In this document: positions 35,004-42,856 of the stretch, piece after piece
Layout of the letters: every line of letters starts with the position of its first letter
Numbering within the stretch: position 1 is the first letter of the stretch
Assembly (NCBI RefSeq): GCF_016591975.1
Contig: NZ_AP024169.1
Location: 4,847,001 to 4,911,000, forward strand
Length of the DNA: 64,000 nucleotides
DNA from: Anaeromicropila herbilytica
GTDB lineage: Bacteria; Bacillota; Clostridia; Lachnospirales; Lachnospiraceae
Direction: 5' to 3'
Notes under the pieces: model-generated
Databases searched by the model: none
What the model saw: the letters and a program-made list of their open reading frames with translations, nothing else
Told to the model about the DNA's origin: nothing
Position numbers and translations under genes: made by a program

Positions 35004-36698
35004 CTAAAAATTCATTGCTTCTATATAAAATTCCATAAAATCAGCATCCATTGCTAAGTCAATATGTTCTATATGATTAATATGACTTTCCAGTTCATCT
35101 TCATATTTCTTTGATAGTAACACCATACTAGCACCAAGGGAAGCCGTGTTGCCTTCCAGTTTAATATCATTAATTGGAATCTCAGGTAATAACCCAATTC
35201 GAACTGCATTTTCTTTCTTGATGTAATTTCCAAAGGCTCCAGCTACTATAAGTTCTGTGATATTCTTAGGCTCTAATGAAGCTTTTTTTAACATTGTGAC
35301 AATACCAGCATAGATTGCCGCTTTTGCTAGCTGAACTTCCCTAACATCCTTCTGTGTTAGTACAATGTTTCTCTGATCATTCTGATATAATATGAAGTGA
35401 TTTCCTTTATCTGTTTCGATTATATGATCAATAATATCTTCTTTTACTCCAATTAACTTAAGCGTCTCTTTCTCTAAGATACGCCCAGTATCATCGAGGA
35501 CTCCAATTCGAAGTAGCTCTGCAATGGCATCAATCAATCCTGATCCACAGATACCAATAGGTTCCTTACCTCCAATTACTTCAAGAGTTATTCGACTTCC
35601 TTCTATTTTAACTCCTTCAATTGCTCCCTCTTCCGCTCTCATGCCTTCATGAATGGAAGCTCCTTCAAATGCTGGTCCAGCTGCAGTGGAGCAAGCATAA
35701 ACTTTATTTTCATTCTTAAATACAATTTCTCCATTAGTACCAATATCAATAAATATTATATTTCCTTTTCTTGACCATATATCTGATGCTAGTAACCCAG
35801 CTGTTATATCCGATCCTACATGACCTGCGATATTAGGTAAAACAATCAATCTAGCGTCTTTATCCATACTTTTAAATATTTCGTATGCCTGCATATGAAC
35901 CATTCCCTGATAACTACTCTGAAACGGAGCACGCGCCAAACCCTCAACAGATTCTCCTAAGAATAAATGGCTCATAGTTGTATTTCCAACGACAACAACA
36001 TCACAGACCTTGCTTAAATGTATACTTTCTATTTGGATCAGTTCTAAGATAATAGCTTCACAACAATAAACTATTAATTGCTGCAATTCTTTCTGGTTCT
36101 CTATACTTTGAGTGCTATATTGTATCCTAGATATGACATCAGCTCCATAGATTCTTTGAGGATTCACCTTTGACTTAATACCTCTTTGCTCTCCAGTATC
36201 TAGATTCCACAACAAACCTACTACCGAGGTTGTACCAATATCAAAGGCAATTCCATAGTGACACGTCTCATCAACCTTCTCTTGTGTCTCTTCTTTGCTT
36301 TGCTCGATTTGCTTCGCATTATCATATTTAGCAATTGTATTCTTTATTTGATGATATCTAGGCATAAGGTTAAAATCTTCTGGAAGGACTGTGGTTACCG
36401 CTTTTCTAACGTTTACATTCTTATTATTTATTCTTTCTATTATAAAGTCATCTTTTGCATATACTTTGCATGCTAGGCGAGTTCCATTACCATATTCCTC
36501 TTGTGTTAATAACTCTTTCTCTGCTTTACTTAAACTGCTTGCTCGTCCAGATAATATTTTTACTTTGCATTTCCCACAGGTTCCTTGTCCACTGCATGTT
36601 GCCTCGATTGGAATATTGACTCTTCTCGCTACCTGTAATATGGTCTCTTGTTCGTTTGCTATTATTAATTTATTCTCTGGTATAAAGGTAATCTTCAT
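35004..36698 (-). CDS. Ferredoxin/ASKHA corrinoid-activation protein (RACo-like)
   Basis: 564 residues from the ATG at 36698, chosen for the AAGGAGG before it; the open frame is 75 bases longer. The N-terminal [2Fe-2S] domain has Cys35, Cys41 and Cys44 in CSGQGTCGKCKV and a fourth cysteine in LACKVYAKDD. The C-terminal part is an ASKHA ATPase (YGIAFDIGTTSVVGLLWNL, FIDIGTNGEIVF, PIGICGSGLIDAI). RACo proteins use ATP to reduce inactive Co(II) corrinoids on methyltransferases. The next gene upstream is a methionine-synthase-activation-like protein, 44 bp away. No methyltransferase is in the window. Confidence 0.85.
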   Translation of the reverse strand: MKITFIPENKLIIANEQETILQVARRVNIPIEATCSGQGTCGKCKVKILSGRASSLSKAEKELLTQEEYGNGTRLACKVYAKDDFIIERINNKNVNVRKAVTTVLPEDFNLMPRYHQIKNTIAKYDNAKQIEQSKEETQEKVDETCHYGIAFDIGTTSVVGLLWNLDTGEQRGIKSKVNPQRIYGADVISRIQYSTQSIENQKELQQLIVYCCEAIILELIQIESIHLSKVCDVVVVGNTTMSHLFLGESVEGLARAPFQSSYQGMVHMQAYEIFKSMDKDARLIVLPNIAGHVGSDITAGLLASDIWSRKGNIIFIDIGTNGEIVFKNENKVYACSTAAGPAFEGASIHEGMRAEEGAIEGVKIEGSRITLEVIGGKEPIGICGSGLIDAIAELLRIGVLDDTGRILEKETLKLIGVKEDIIDHIIETDKGNHFILYQNDQRNIVLTQKDVREVQLAKAAIYAGIVTMLKKASLEPKNITELIVAGAFGNYIKKENAVRIGLLPEIPINDIKLEGNTASLGASMVLLSKKYEDELESHINHIEHIDLAMDADFMEFYIEAMNF

Positions 36699-36742
36699 GG
36701 CGCACCTCCTTATAATGATTAGCTCTAATGAATTTCTTTCTC

Positions 36743-37435
36743 TTAATCTCCTTGGATACTGCAAAATGCACACCCTTCTTTACCACCAATGCACAATTCA
36801 CATCCTTTAAATAAAGAAACTTCTCTTCTTGACTCCAAAAATAATCCAATATTCGAATTCATAGGAACCAAATATTGATTATCCTTTAAGATAACTCCTA
36901 TCGAATTTTTCTGAAACATTTGAAAAATCTTATCTATTTCTTCTATTCTCATACCATAATATCCAGGGCCTAATGATACGGACAGGTAATTTTCTCTTTT
37001 CTGATCAAGTATCAAACTTCTTAAGTATTCCCTAGCTGCCTCTAAATAAGCTGTTTCCCATATCTTCTGATAATATTGTTCCATCAGATCATTACTACTA
37101 TATTCATTATTTCCAATCGATATTAAATAAAAGTATACACCCTCTACCTCAGCCTTTTTAAACTGCTCAAATACTTTACTTTCAAGAAAGATGTTCTTCT
37201 CCTTAATGTTTATCATAGCTCCTGTTATAACAATATCTGATGAATGGCACGTAATTGCTTTTATATCCAGATACTCTATCATGATATTCCTATAACATAA
37301 ACCTTCCTCTATATGCTCTTGATTAAGTTTATGAAGGCTTGCAATCTGAGTATAGATATTATAAGCATTATCCTTTAATTGATCTGGCCTTATATTCCAT
37401 TCATGCTGCTTCATATAAATCTCCATTCTATTCAC
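36743..37435 (-). CDS. Vitamin B12-dependent methionine synthase activation-domain-like protein
   Basis: 230 residues. The part SVSLGPGYYGMRIEEIDKIFQM resembles the activation domain of MetH, which binds SAM and re-methylates cobalamin. The C-terminus CELCIGGKEGCAFC has four cysteines, as in the stand-alone clostridial version of this family, and may carry a metal cluster. It probably pairs with the RACo-like protein downstream in repairing an oxidised corrinoid protein. The ATG of IYMKQHEWNI is an alternative start; I see no strong ribosome-binding site. Confidence 0.7.
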   Translation of the reverse strand: MNRMEIYMKQHEWNIRPDQLKDNAYNIYTQIASLHKLNQEHIEEGLCYRNIMIEYLDIKAITCHSSDIVITGAMINIKEKNIFLESKVFEQFKKAEVEGVYFYLISIGNNEYSSNDLMEQYYQKIWETAYLEAAREYLRSLILDQKRENYLSVSLGPGYYGMRIEEIDKIFQMFQKNSIGVILKDNQYLVPMNSNIGLFLESRREVSLFKGCELCIGGKEGCAFCSIQGD

Positions 37436-37912
37436 GCTTGCTTCTATTTATAACTTTAATATCTACCAAAGATGTTTAGAGAGTGATATCCCATACCATA
37501 TACTTGCCACCGCTACGAATATTTATGGCGCCTGGAAACTGACAACCTCTGGCGGATGCACACGAGCAAATCTCGGTGCATTGATACTGTAAAAGGCTTT
37601 TAATAAATTATTGAATTTATATTTCTTTATTGACTCTCTAACTATATATTATAGGTTGAACTCTTCATTTCAGAATATTATACTTGAATTAAGCATATAA
37701 GACTACCTAAATTTAATATATATAATTTAGGCAGAGAAATAATTTTCTCTCTTCAATCTATTAAGAGCTCGTCTTATTAATATATTCCATATTCATGAAC
37801 CACTGTATTATTTTACATAACATCTATTGAGCTTCTACAAAATATCCGATATAATAAATATAACATAGAAACTATTTCACGTAATTAAATAACACAAAGG
37901 AAGGTGATAACT
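37436..37912. other. Gap before the flagellin gene, with a possible gene remnant
   Basis: At about 37487-37592 a GC-richer stretch reads in the plus direction as IPYHILATATNIYGAW, then SGGCTRANLG, and stops. It has no start or ribosome-binding site and could be a scrap of a lost gene. A TCCGATAT sequence at 37845 is like the -10 of a flagellar sigma factor but has no good -35. Confidence 0.3.
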
Positions 37913-38683
37913 ATGTCAGCATCTAATATATCCTCTAATCTAACCAAAACATATGAGCAACTATCGAGTATGAAGAAGCTGAATAGAGCAGCCGATAACG
38001 CTGCGGGACTAGTTATATCAGAAGCACTAAAAAGCCAATCAAATGGCTATTCAGCTGGATATAACAACATCCAATCAGGTAAAGATCTATTAAATGTAGC
38101 CGATGGAGGTCTTTCTAGCATTCAAGACAATTTGCAAAGAATTCGAGAATTAAGTGTAAAAGCATCCAACGGTACATATAGTTATGATGATAAGCAAGCA
38201 ATGCAAGATGAGATTGATCAATTAAAGTCTGGAATTCAAGATGCCGCAAAAGGTACTGAATACAATACCAAAAAATTATTAGACGGAAGCATGGCAGATA
38301 TGAATCTTGCGATGAATCCTGATGGAACTGGCATGAAGATTCAACTTGATAATTCTACTTTAGAATCTTTGGGAATAAAAGACTTTTCTGTAATGGGAAA
38401 ATTTGATATCTCAGATATTGATGAAGCAATTAAGAAAGTATCAACTAGCCGTTCTAAGATAGGAGCTACAACAAGTCGTCTTGAATATGCTTCAAATAAT
38501 AATACAAATACAAGCCTTAATCTAACAGGCGCTGTTAGTAATATTGAAGATCTTGACGTAGGAAAATCTGTTTCAGACATGCAAAAAGAAAAGGTATTAG
38601 AAGAATATCGTATGTTTGCGCAATCCGCTAAGATGAAACAAGAAGTAAGTAATGTTAATAAATTACTTGGAATAACTCAGTAA
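37913..38683 (+). CDS. Orphan flagellin
   Basis: 256 residues from the ATG at 37913 (GGAAGGTG seven bases before). The conserved N-terminal coil is visible (LNRAADNAAGLVISEALKSQ, GKDLLNVADGGLSSIQDNL), as is the C-terminal coil (SRSKIGATTSRLEYASNNNT to MFAQSAKMKQEVSNVNKLL). The central variable domain is very short. The first residues lack the common MRINHN start. No flagellar genes are nearby. It overlaps the convergent 329-residue gene by 21 bp. Confidence 0.9.
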   Translation: MSASNISSNLTKTYEQLSSMKKLNRAADNAAGLVISEALKSQSNGYSAGYNNIQSGKDLLNVADGGLSSIQDNLQRIRELSVKASNGTYSYDDKQAMQDEIDQLKSGIQDAAKGTEYNTKKLLDGSMADMNLAMNPDGTGMKIQLDNSTLESLGIKDFSVMGKFDISDIDEAIKKVSTSRSKIGATTSRLEYASNNNTNTSLNLTGAVSNIEDLDVGKSVSDMQKEKVLEEYRMFAQSAKMKQEVSNVNKLLGITQ

Positions 38684-39649
38684 TTCTGTTACCTTAAAAA
38701 TACATTGAGCTCTCGAATAGGTCGCACTTTGATGATTCTTGAGCTCTAATGTAATCGTATCTTCCTCAAATATTACTTTAAGTTCTTCCATCTCATATTC
38801 ATACTCACTTGTATAACTTCTTACTAATCTAGGTGAATATACCCATTTGCTTCCCTCTTTATTCTGAACTTCCACTTGATTCGTTATTGTTACAATTTCT
38901 TTTACTGTTCCATCTTGTTTAAAAACTAGAGAATTTTGATCGGCATGAATTCCAATAGCATTAATATTAAAAGCTTTCATATCACCAATCAAAGTAGGTA
39001 TTATAAAAGCTTTTTTAGGTTCAATACTTTGTAGCTCCCCAGTCTCATATAGAGAGTATCCTATATTCGTGGCAATCTTTCCGTATATAGTCTCTAATTC
39101 TATCGTTTGTTTTCTCCATAATGTTACACTTTTTATGTTCTGAGAAGGATAAAAATGAATTGAGATTACTTTCGCCTGTATGCTATGGTTCTGATACGTA
39201 ATAGGTACCTCAACTGCTAATTCATACTCCTCCTCTTCACTCCAATAACCACTTAACTTACCGTTTAAGGGAAAGATTCTAAGGATTCCTCCCTCTTGAT
39301 GAAAAGTAATTAGTTCTGCTGGAACAATACCAATTGATGTTCTAATATCCGTTTGCTGATCTAAATATATGCTTTTTAGAATTCCATTCTGGTAAAAAGA
39401 TAGTGATTTTCCATACTTTGTTCGAATAGTAGGCTCGCCATACTTTGGTACAAGCGTTCCATAATCTGTTGTTAATTCATTATATTCGTCTAACATGCAT
39501 TCCTTTAGCATACCGTTATCATAGAATGTGGCGCATGATATTCCTTTTAACAAGCCATATTTTGAATTATAATCTCCCATACTTATACCTATTGCATATC
39601 CCAATTTCTCTAAGATACGGCCACACATTAAACGAGTGATAGAATCCAT
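38663..39649 (-). CDS. Unknown protein with MORN-like repeats, last gene of the nif island
   Basis: 328 residues from the ATG at 39649 (AAAGGATG before it; an ATG at 39658 lies inside the site). No membrane segment or signal peptide. Repeating units of about 25-35 residues have an aromatic, Gly and Leu pattern: ATFYDNGMLKECML, LSFYQNGILKSIYL, YSLYETGELQSIEP, LVFKQDGTVKEIV. They resemble MORN or YwqK-type beta hairpins. It lies 95 bp downstream of the AnfO-like gene on the same strand, so it may belong to the nif transcript. No function is known to me. Confidence 0.65.
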   Translation of the reverse strand: MDSITRLMCGRILEKLGYAIGISMGDYNSKYGLLKGISCATFYDNGMLKECMLDEYNELTTDYGTLVPKYGEPTIRTKYGKSLSFYQNGILKSIYLDQQTDIRTSIGIVPAELITFHQEGGILRIFPLNGKLSGYWSEEEEYELAVEVPITYQNHSIQAKVISIHFYPSQNIKSVTLWRKQTIELETIYGKIATNIGYSLYETGELQSIEPKKAFIIPTLIGDMKAFNINAIGIHADQNSLVFKQDGTVKEIVTITNQVEVQNKEGSKWVYSPRLVRSYTSEYEYEMEELKVIFEEDTITLELKNHQSATYSRAQCIFKVTELLSYSK

Positions 39650-39744
39650 ATGTGGCATCCTTTCTTAATCTAATTTTCTTTCACTCTTATCATCCTTGTT
39701 TCACACTTCCTTTATAACTATGAGATTATCACAACAAGGAAGAT

Positions 39745-40386
39745 TCAAGAATCACATACACAATGCGTAATTGTTATCATGAGCTTATTTGCATTATATG
39801 GTTCTATCTCATATTGAAGATTTCTATTCTTTAACTCTGAATCTATCCATGGCATTACATGATCGCAAAGTATCTTCAATTCATAGAATACTGTTTTTGA
39901 TAAAAATGGAAGAATGGCCTTCTTCGATGATATTTCTGGATATGTATTCTTTAGTTCCATAAAATCCAAGAAGTAAACTCCTTCTTCATTCACCATCTGA
40001 GGTCCTTGATATAGTTCCTTCGGATTTCTCTGTATTTTATTGATTTCTATTTCCCTTTTTAGTTGATCATTAAGAATTTGATCTAGTATACTATCTGAGT
40101 ATTCATCTGCCTCACACATCACAAATCCGTTCCTGTCAAGAATATGAAAGGCAACCCCAGTAATCATAGTTCCAAGTATTATTTTGCAATCTTTTAACTT
40201 TGTAATCATTCTTTGAATGCTCTCTTGAATATCTTTTACCGAGTTACACTCTATTTTGAAATCCTGAATTACTTCCTTTCTACTCCATTCTCCGTTTATC
40301 CGATGAAATATTACTAGTTTATCCAAATCATCCAATGATGTTAACGACTCTTCATGACCTAATAAAACCGCAATTTCCTCTAGCAT
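39745..40386 (-). CDS. anfO: AnfO-like nitrogenase accessory protein
   Basis: 213 residues from the ATG at 40386, selected for the AGGAGGAG in front; the open frame is 42 bases longer. The N-terminal pattern EEIAVLLGHEESLTSLDDLD, then VIFHRINGEWSRKEVI and the C-terminal ELKILCDHVMPWIDSEL match the AnfO family. AnfO is named from Fe-only nitrogenase clusters and helps nitrogenase function; its mechanism is not settled. No anfG or second nitrogenase is here, so it accompanies a Mo enzyme. It ends in HCVCDS, a possible metal or heme ligand set. The gene is 60 bp downstream of nifV-alpha. Confidence 0.7.
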   Translation of the reverse strand: MLEEIAVLLGHEESLTSLDDLDKLVIFHRINGEWSRKEVIQDFKIECNSVKDIQESIQRMITKLKDCKIILGTMITGVAFHILDRNGFVMCEADEYSDSILDQILNDQLKREIEINKIQRNPKELYQGPQMVNEEGVYFLDFMELKNTYPEISSKKAILPFLSKTVFYELKILCDHVMPWIDSELKNRNLQYEIEPYNANKLMITITHCVCDS

Positions 40387-40446
40387 AGTTCTCCTCCTAC
40401 CCCTTTTCAATTCTTTCTTATACGACACCTCTTCTTATCCCCTCCC

Positions 40447-41247
40447 CTAATGCAACAATAGATGCTTTACCTCTTTTTCCACTTCATTAATCTGTTGTTT
40501 CGTCATTGCATATTCAAAGATTGCCTCGCTGGCTTTAATATATTGATAAAAATTACAATTCCCGCTTCTTTCTCCAATTCCAAATAAAGTACAGTCAATA
40601 TATTCAGCACCGGCTTTCGCTCCTTCCATTGAATTGGCAGCAGCCATACCGAGGTCATTATGAACGTGAATCTCAATCGGAACTCTTGTATGTTCATGCA
40701 ATTCCTTAACAATCTCATGCGTTCGGTTAGGAGTTAATACACCTACAGTATCCGCTAATCTAATAGTTGTTACGCCAGCCTTTTCAAGCATCATAGCCAT
40801 GTTGATCATAAACCCAATATCCGCTCTTGAAGCATCCTCGAATCCTACAGTTACTTTAACTCCTCCCTTCTTAGCTACTTCAACACATTCCAAAATACTT
40901 TTTTGTACCCATGATTTATTTTTCTTTAACTTATGGTAGATTTGTACATAAGAAACTGGTGCTCCTATATGAATAATATCTGGTGAACAGGCTATTGATT
41001 CTCTAACATCCTCTTTCCTCATTCGACTCCATACAGAGATTAAGGAGTGTTTGCGATTCTCAATAATCTTAGCAATACTATCCCTTTCTAATCTACCAAT
41101 ACATGGCGTCCCTGCTTCTATCTCATATACTTTTAGACGATCAAGAAGGCTTGCAATCTTTAGTTTATCTTCTGGTCTAAGTGCAATGTATGGACTTTGT
41201 TCTCCATCTCTTAGTGTTGTATCAACAATTGCTTTTTTAATTTTCAT
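40447..41247 (-). CDS. nifV: Homocitrate synthase catalytic subunit, NifV-alpha
   Basis: 266 residues from the ATG at 41247 (AAGGAAG nine bases before). It is the HMGL-type TIM barrel: VDTTLRDGEQSPYIAL, the metal-binding PIEIHVHNDLGMAAANSMEG, and TLFGIGERSGNC. It condenses acetyl-CoA and 2-oxoglutarate to homocitrate, the organic ligand of the FeMo cofactor. The regulatory and dimer part is encoded by the preceding gene, with 11 bp of overlap, as in C. pasteurianum and C. acetobutylicum. Confidence 0.93.
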   Translation of the reverse strand: MKIKKAIVDTTLRDGEQSPYIALRPEDKLKIASLLDRLKVYEIEAGTPCIGRLERDSIAKIIENRKHSLISVWSRMRKEDVRESIACSPDIIHIGAPVSYVQIYHKLKKNKSWVQKSILECVEVAKKGGVKVTVGFEDASRADIGFMINMAMMLEKAGVTTIRLADTVGVLTPNRTHEIVKELHEHTRVPIEIHVHNDLGMAAANSMEGAKAGAEYIDCTLFGIGERSGNCNFYQYIKASEAIFEYAMTKQQINEVEKEVKHLLLH

Positions 41248-42214
41248 ATCCACACACTTCCTTCACCAATTGAATAAATTCCTCTTTCGACAAGCTTCTA
41301 CGTTCCATGGTACAGACTTCTTGTATTTTTAATAAGATCTGATCCACCATATATTCTTCTGGTATCCTGATTTGATACTCAGTACATTTTAAAAGAATTG
41401 CTTTTTTACCTGAATGTTTACCTATTATAATTTCTGTCTTTCCACCCACTATTTTAGGATCATATGGTTCATAATTCACTGGATTCTTAACAATTCCATC
41501 TGCGTGAATTCCTGCCTCTACCTTAAAAATATCCTCTCCTATGATTGGCTTTTTCTTTGCTATTACTTCACCTGTTATTTTACTATATAAGTGGGTTAGG
41601 TCTTTTAGATCTTGTAATTCTTTATTCGGCTTATGTCGAACTGCTAACCTTAAGGCTAATAGCACCTCTTCCGTAGCAGCTTTATTTCCATGACCTGCAA
41701 AGCTAGTCATAACCTGATTTCCACCACTTACAACCCACTGTACTGCCAATGCACTTGCACATCCATATGTATTCTCAGGGCAGAATAAAATCTGACTCTT
41801 TGGAAGAGCTTTCTTAATTTCTATCATCTCTTGCTCATAGTTGTAGCATAATAAATCATCAAGTCCTACAATACAGACTTCCTCTAGATTCTTATAAGTT
41901 CTAAGCGATATAATTTCTCGAATATCATTTATTTGAATCTTACTGATCATACCAATCTCGCAATCTGCATGATGCAAAATATATCGATAGAACCCTCCAT
42001 ACTTTAACTTCTCCGCTTGAACTTCTATTCGAAGATAGAATTTCACTCTCAATTCTTCTGGAAGGTACTCCATTCTTTGATAGATTGGAATTGACATTTC
42101 AATTGCATCAACTCCAACCTTATCAAGCAATCTACAAAAGTTATGTAAATCATCTTTTGATGGAAGATGATTATCTATTGTAGTTAACGTTGTATCTATT
42201 ATTTTAATCATCAT
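41237..42214 (-). CDS. nifV: Homocitrate synthase second subunit, NifV-omega
   Basis: 325 residues. The barrel is degenerate (IIDTTLTTIDNHL in place of the DTTLRDGEQ motif) but SFAGHGNKAATEEVLLA remains. The C-terminal section GEDIFKVEAGIHADGI and GGKTEIIIGKHSGKKAI is the LeuA/NifV subdomain missing from NifV-alpha. The two polypeptides together make one enzyme. GGAGG precedes two adjacent ATG codons (42214, 42211). Repeat C1 lies between this gene and the ferredoxin gene upstream. Confidence 0.92.
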   Translation of the reverse strand: MMIKIIDTTLTTIDNHLPSKDDLHNFCRLLDKVGVDAIEMSIPIYQRMEYLPEELRVKFYLRIEVQAEKLKYGGFYRYILHHADCEIGMISKIQINDIREIISLRTYKNLEEVCIVGLDDLLCYNYEQEMIEIKKALPKSQILFCPENTYGCASALAVQWVVSGGNQVMTSFAGHGNKAATEEVLLALRLAVRHKPNKELQDLKDLTHLYSKITGEVIAKKKPIIGEDIFKVEAGIHADGIVKNPVNYEPYDPKIVGGKTEIIIGKHSGKKAILLKCTEYQIRIPEEYMVDQILLKIQEVCTMERRSLSKEEFIQLVKEVCGYEN

Positions 42215-42261
42215 ACCACCTCCAGTTAAGACCTTTGACTCTCTAATCCTTAAATGTTAGA

Positions 42262-42498
42262 GTCAAAAGCCTTATTTTAGTGTACTGAGTGTATATCGCT
42301 GTATAATTATGAATTTTGGCTACCTTTCCCTCAGGCATCATATTTTTTACAAGCCTCAGGACTAGTGAAAATACTCACTCACGTTCCTATTTTCACTATG
42401 AGTCTTGACAAAACATAAACGATACCTTCGGCCGGACTACGCCAAAATTAATAATTATACATCAATATACACAATGTAAGTTATAAAAGGCTTTTGAC
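42262..42498. repeat. Long palindromic repeat C, copy 1
   Basis: 237 bp. The outer arms GTCAAAAGCCTT / AAGGCTTTTGAC are specific to this copy. The inner arms GAATTTTGGC / GCCAAAATT and everything between are shared with 61844-62156. The centre is GTGAAAATA, CTCACTCACG, TATTTTCAC. A competing small hairpin TTTGACTCT / AGAGTCAAA lies at 42234-42267. It fills the gap between the ferredoxin and nifV-omega genes. Confidence 0.8.
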
Positions 42499-42529
42499 CG
42501 CAACAACATTCCAATAGAAAATAATAAAA

Positions 42530-42838
42530 CTAGATCGTCAAATCTTTTACAATATTTCCACCTTCAATATGCTCTTCTACAATACGTTCCACATCCTCTG
42601 GGGTAACATTCCCGTACCAAGTCCCTTCTGGATAGATCACTACAATTGGCCCTTTATCACAGATGCCAAAACAACCTGTATTGGTAACCATTACTTCACT
42701 TGACAAATCCCTATCATCAATTTCCTCCATAAATCTCTGAATAATAGAAACTGCTTCTTTGGAATAACAGAATCCCTTCTGTCCTCCATTAATTCTGCAA
42801 CTGGTGCATACAAATATATGATATTTTGGACTTACCAT
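42530..42838 (-). CDS. [2Fe-2S] ferredoxin of the nif cluster
   Basis: 102 residues, very similar as I recall it to the 102-residue [2Fe-2S] ferredoxin of C. pasteurianum, which interacts with the MoFe protein. The thioredoxin-like fold has MVSPKYHIFVCTSCRINGG with Cys11 and Cys14, a cysteine at FCYSK, and VTNTGCFGICDKGP with Cys56 and Cys60. AAGGAGG precedes the ATG and the gene starts 18 bp after nifN/B. It probably delivers electrons to nitrogenase or to cofactor assembly. Confidence 0.92.
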   Translation of the reverse strand: MVSPKYHIFVCTSCRINGGQKGFCYSKEAVSIIQRFMEEIDDRDLSSEVMVTNTGCFGICDKGPIVVIYPEGTWYGNVTPEDVERIVEEHIEGGNIVKDLTI

Positions 42839-42856
42839 TCCTTAACCTCCTTCTTT

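Noticed and set aside
37817..37856. Flagellar sigma-28 promoter of the orphan flagellin
   Set aside because: TCCGATAT resembles the -10 but no TAAA occurs at the right distance; kept only as a remark.
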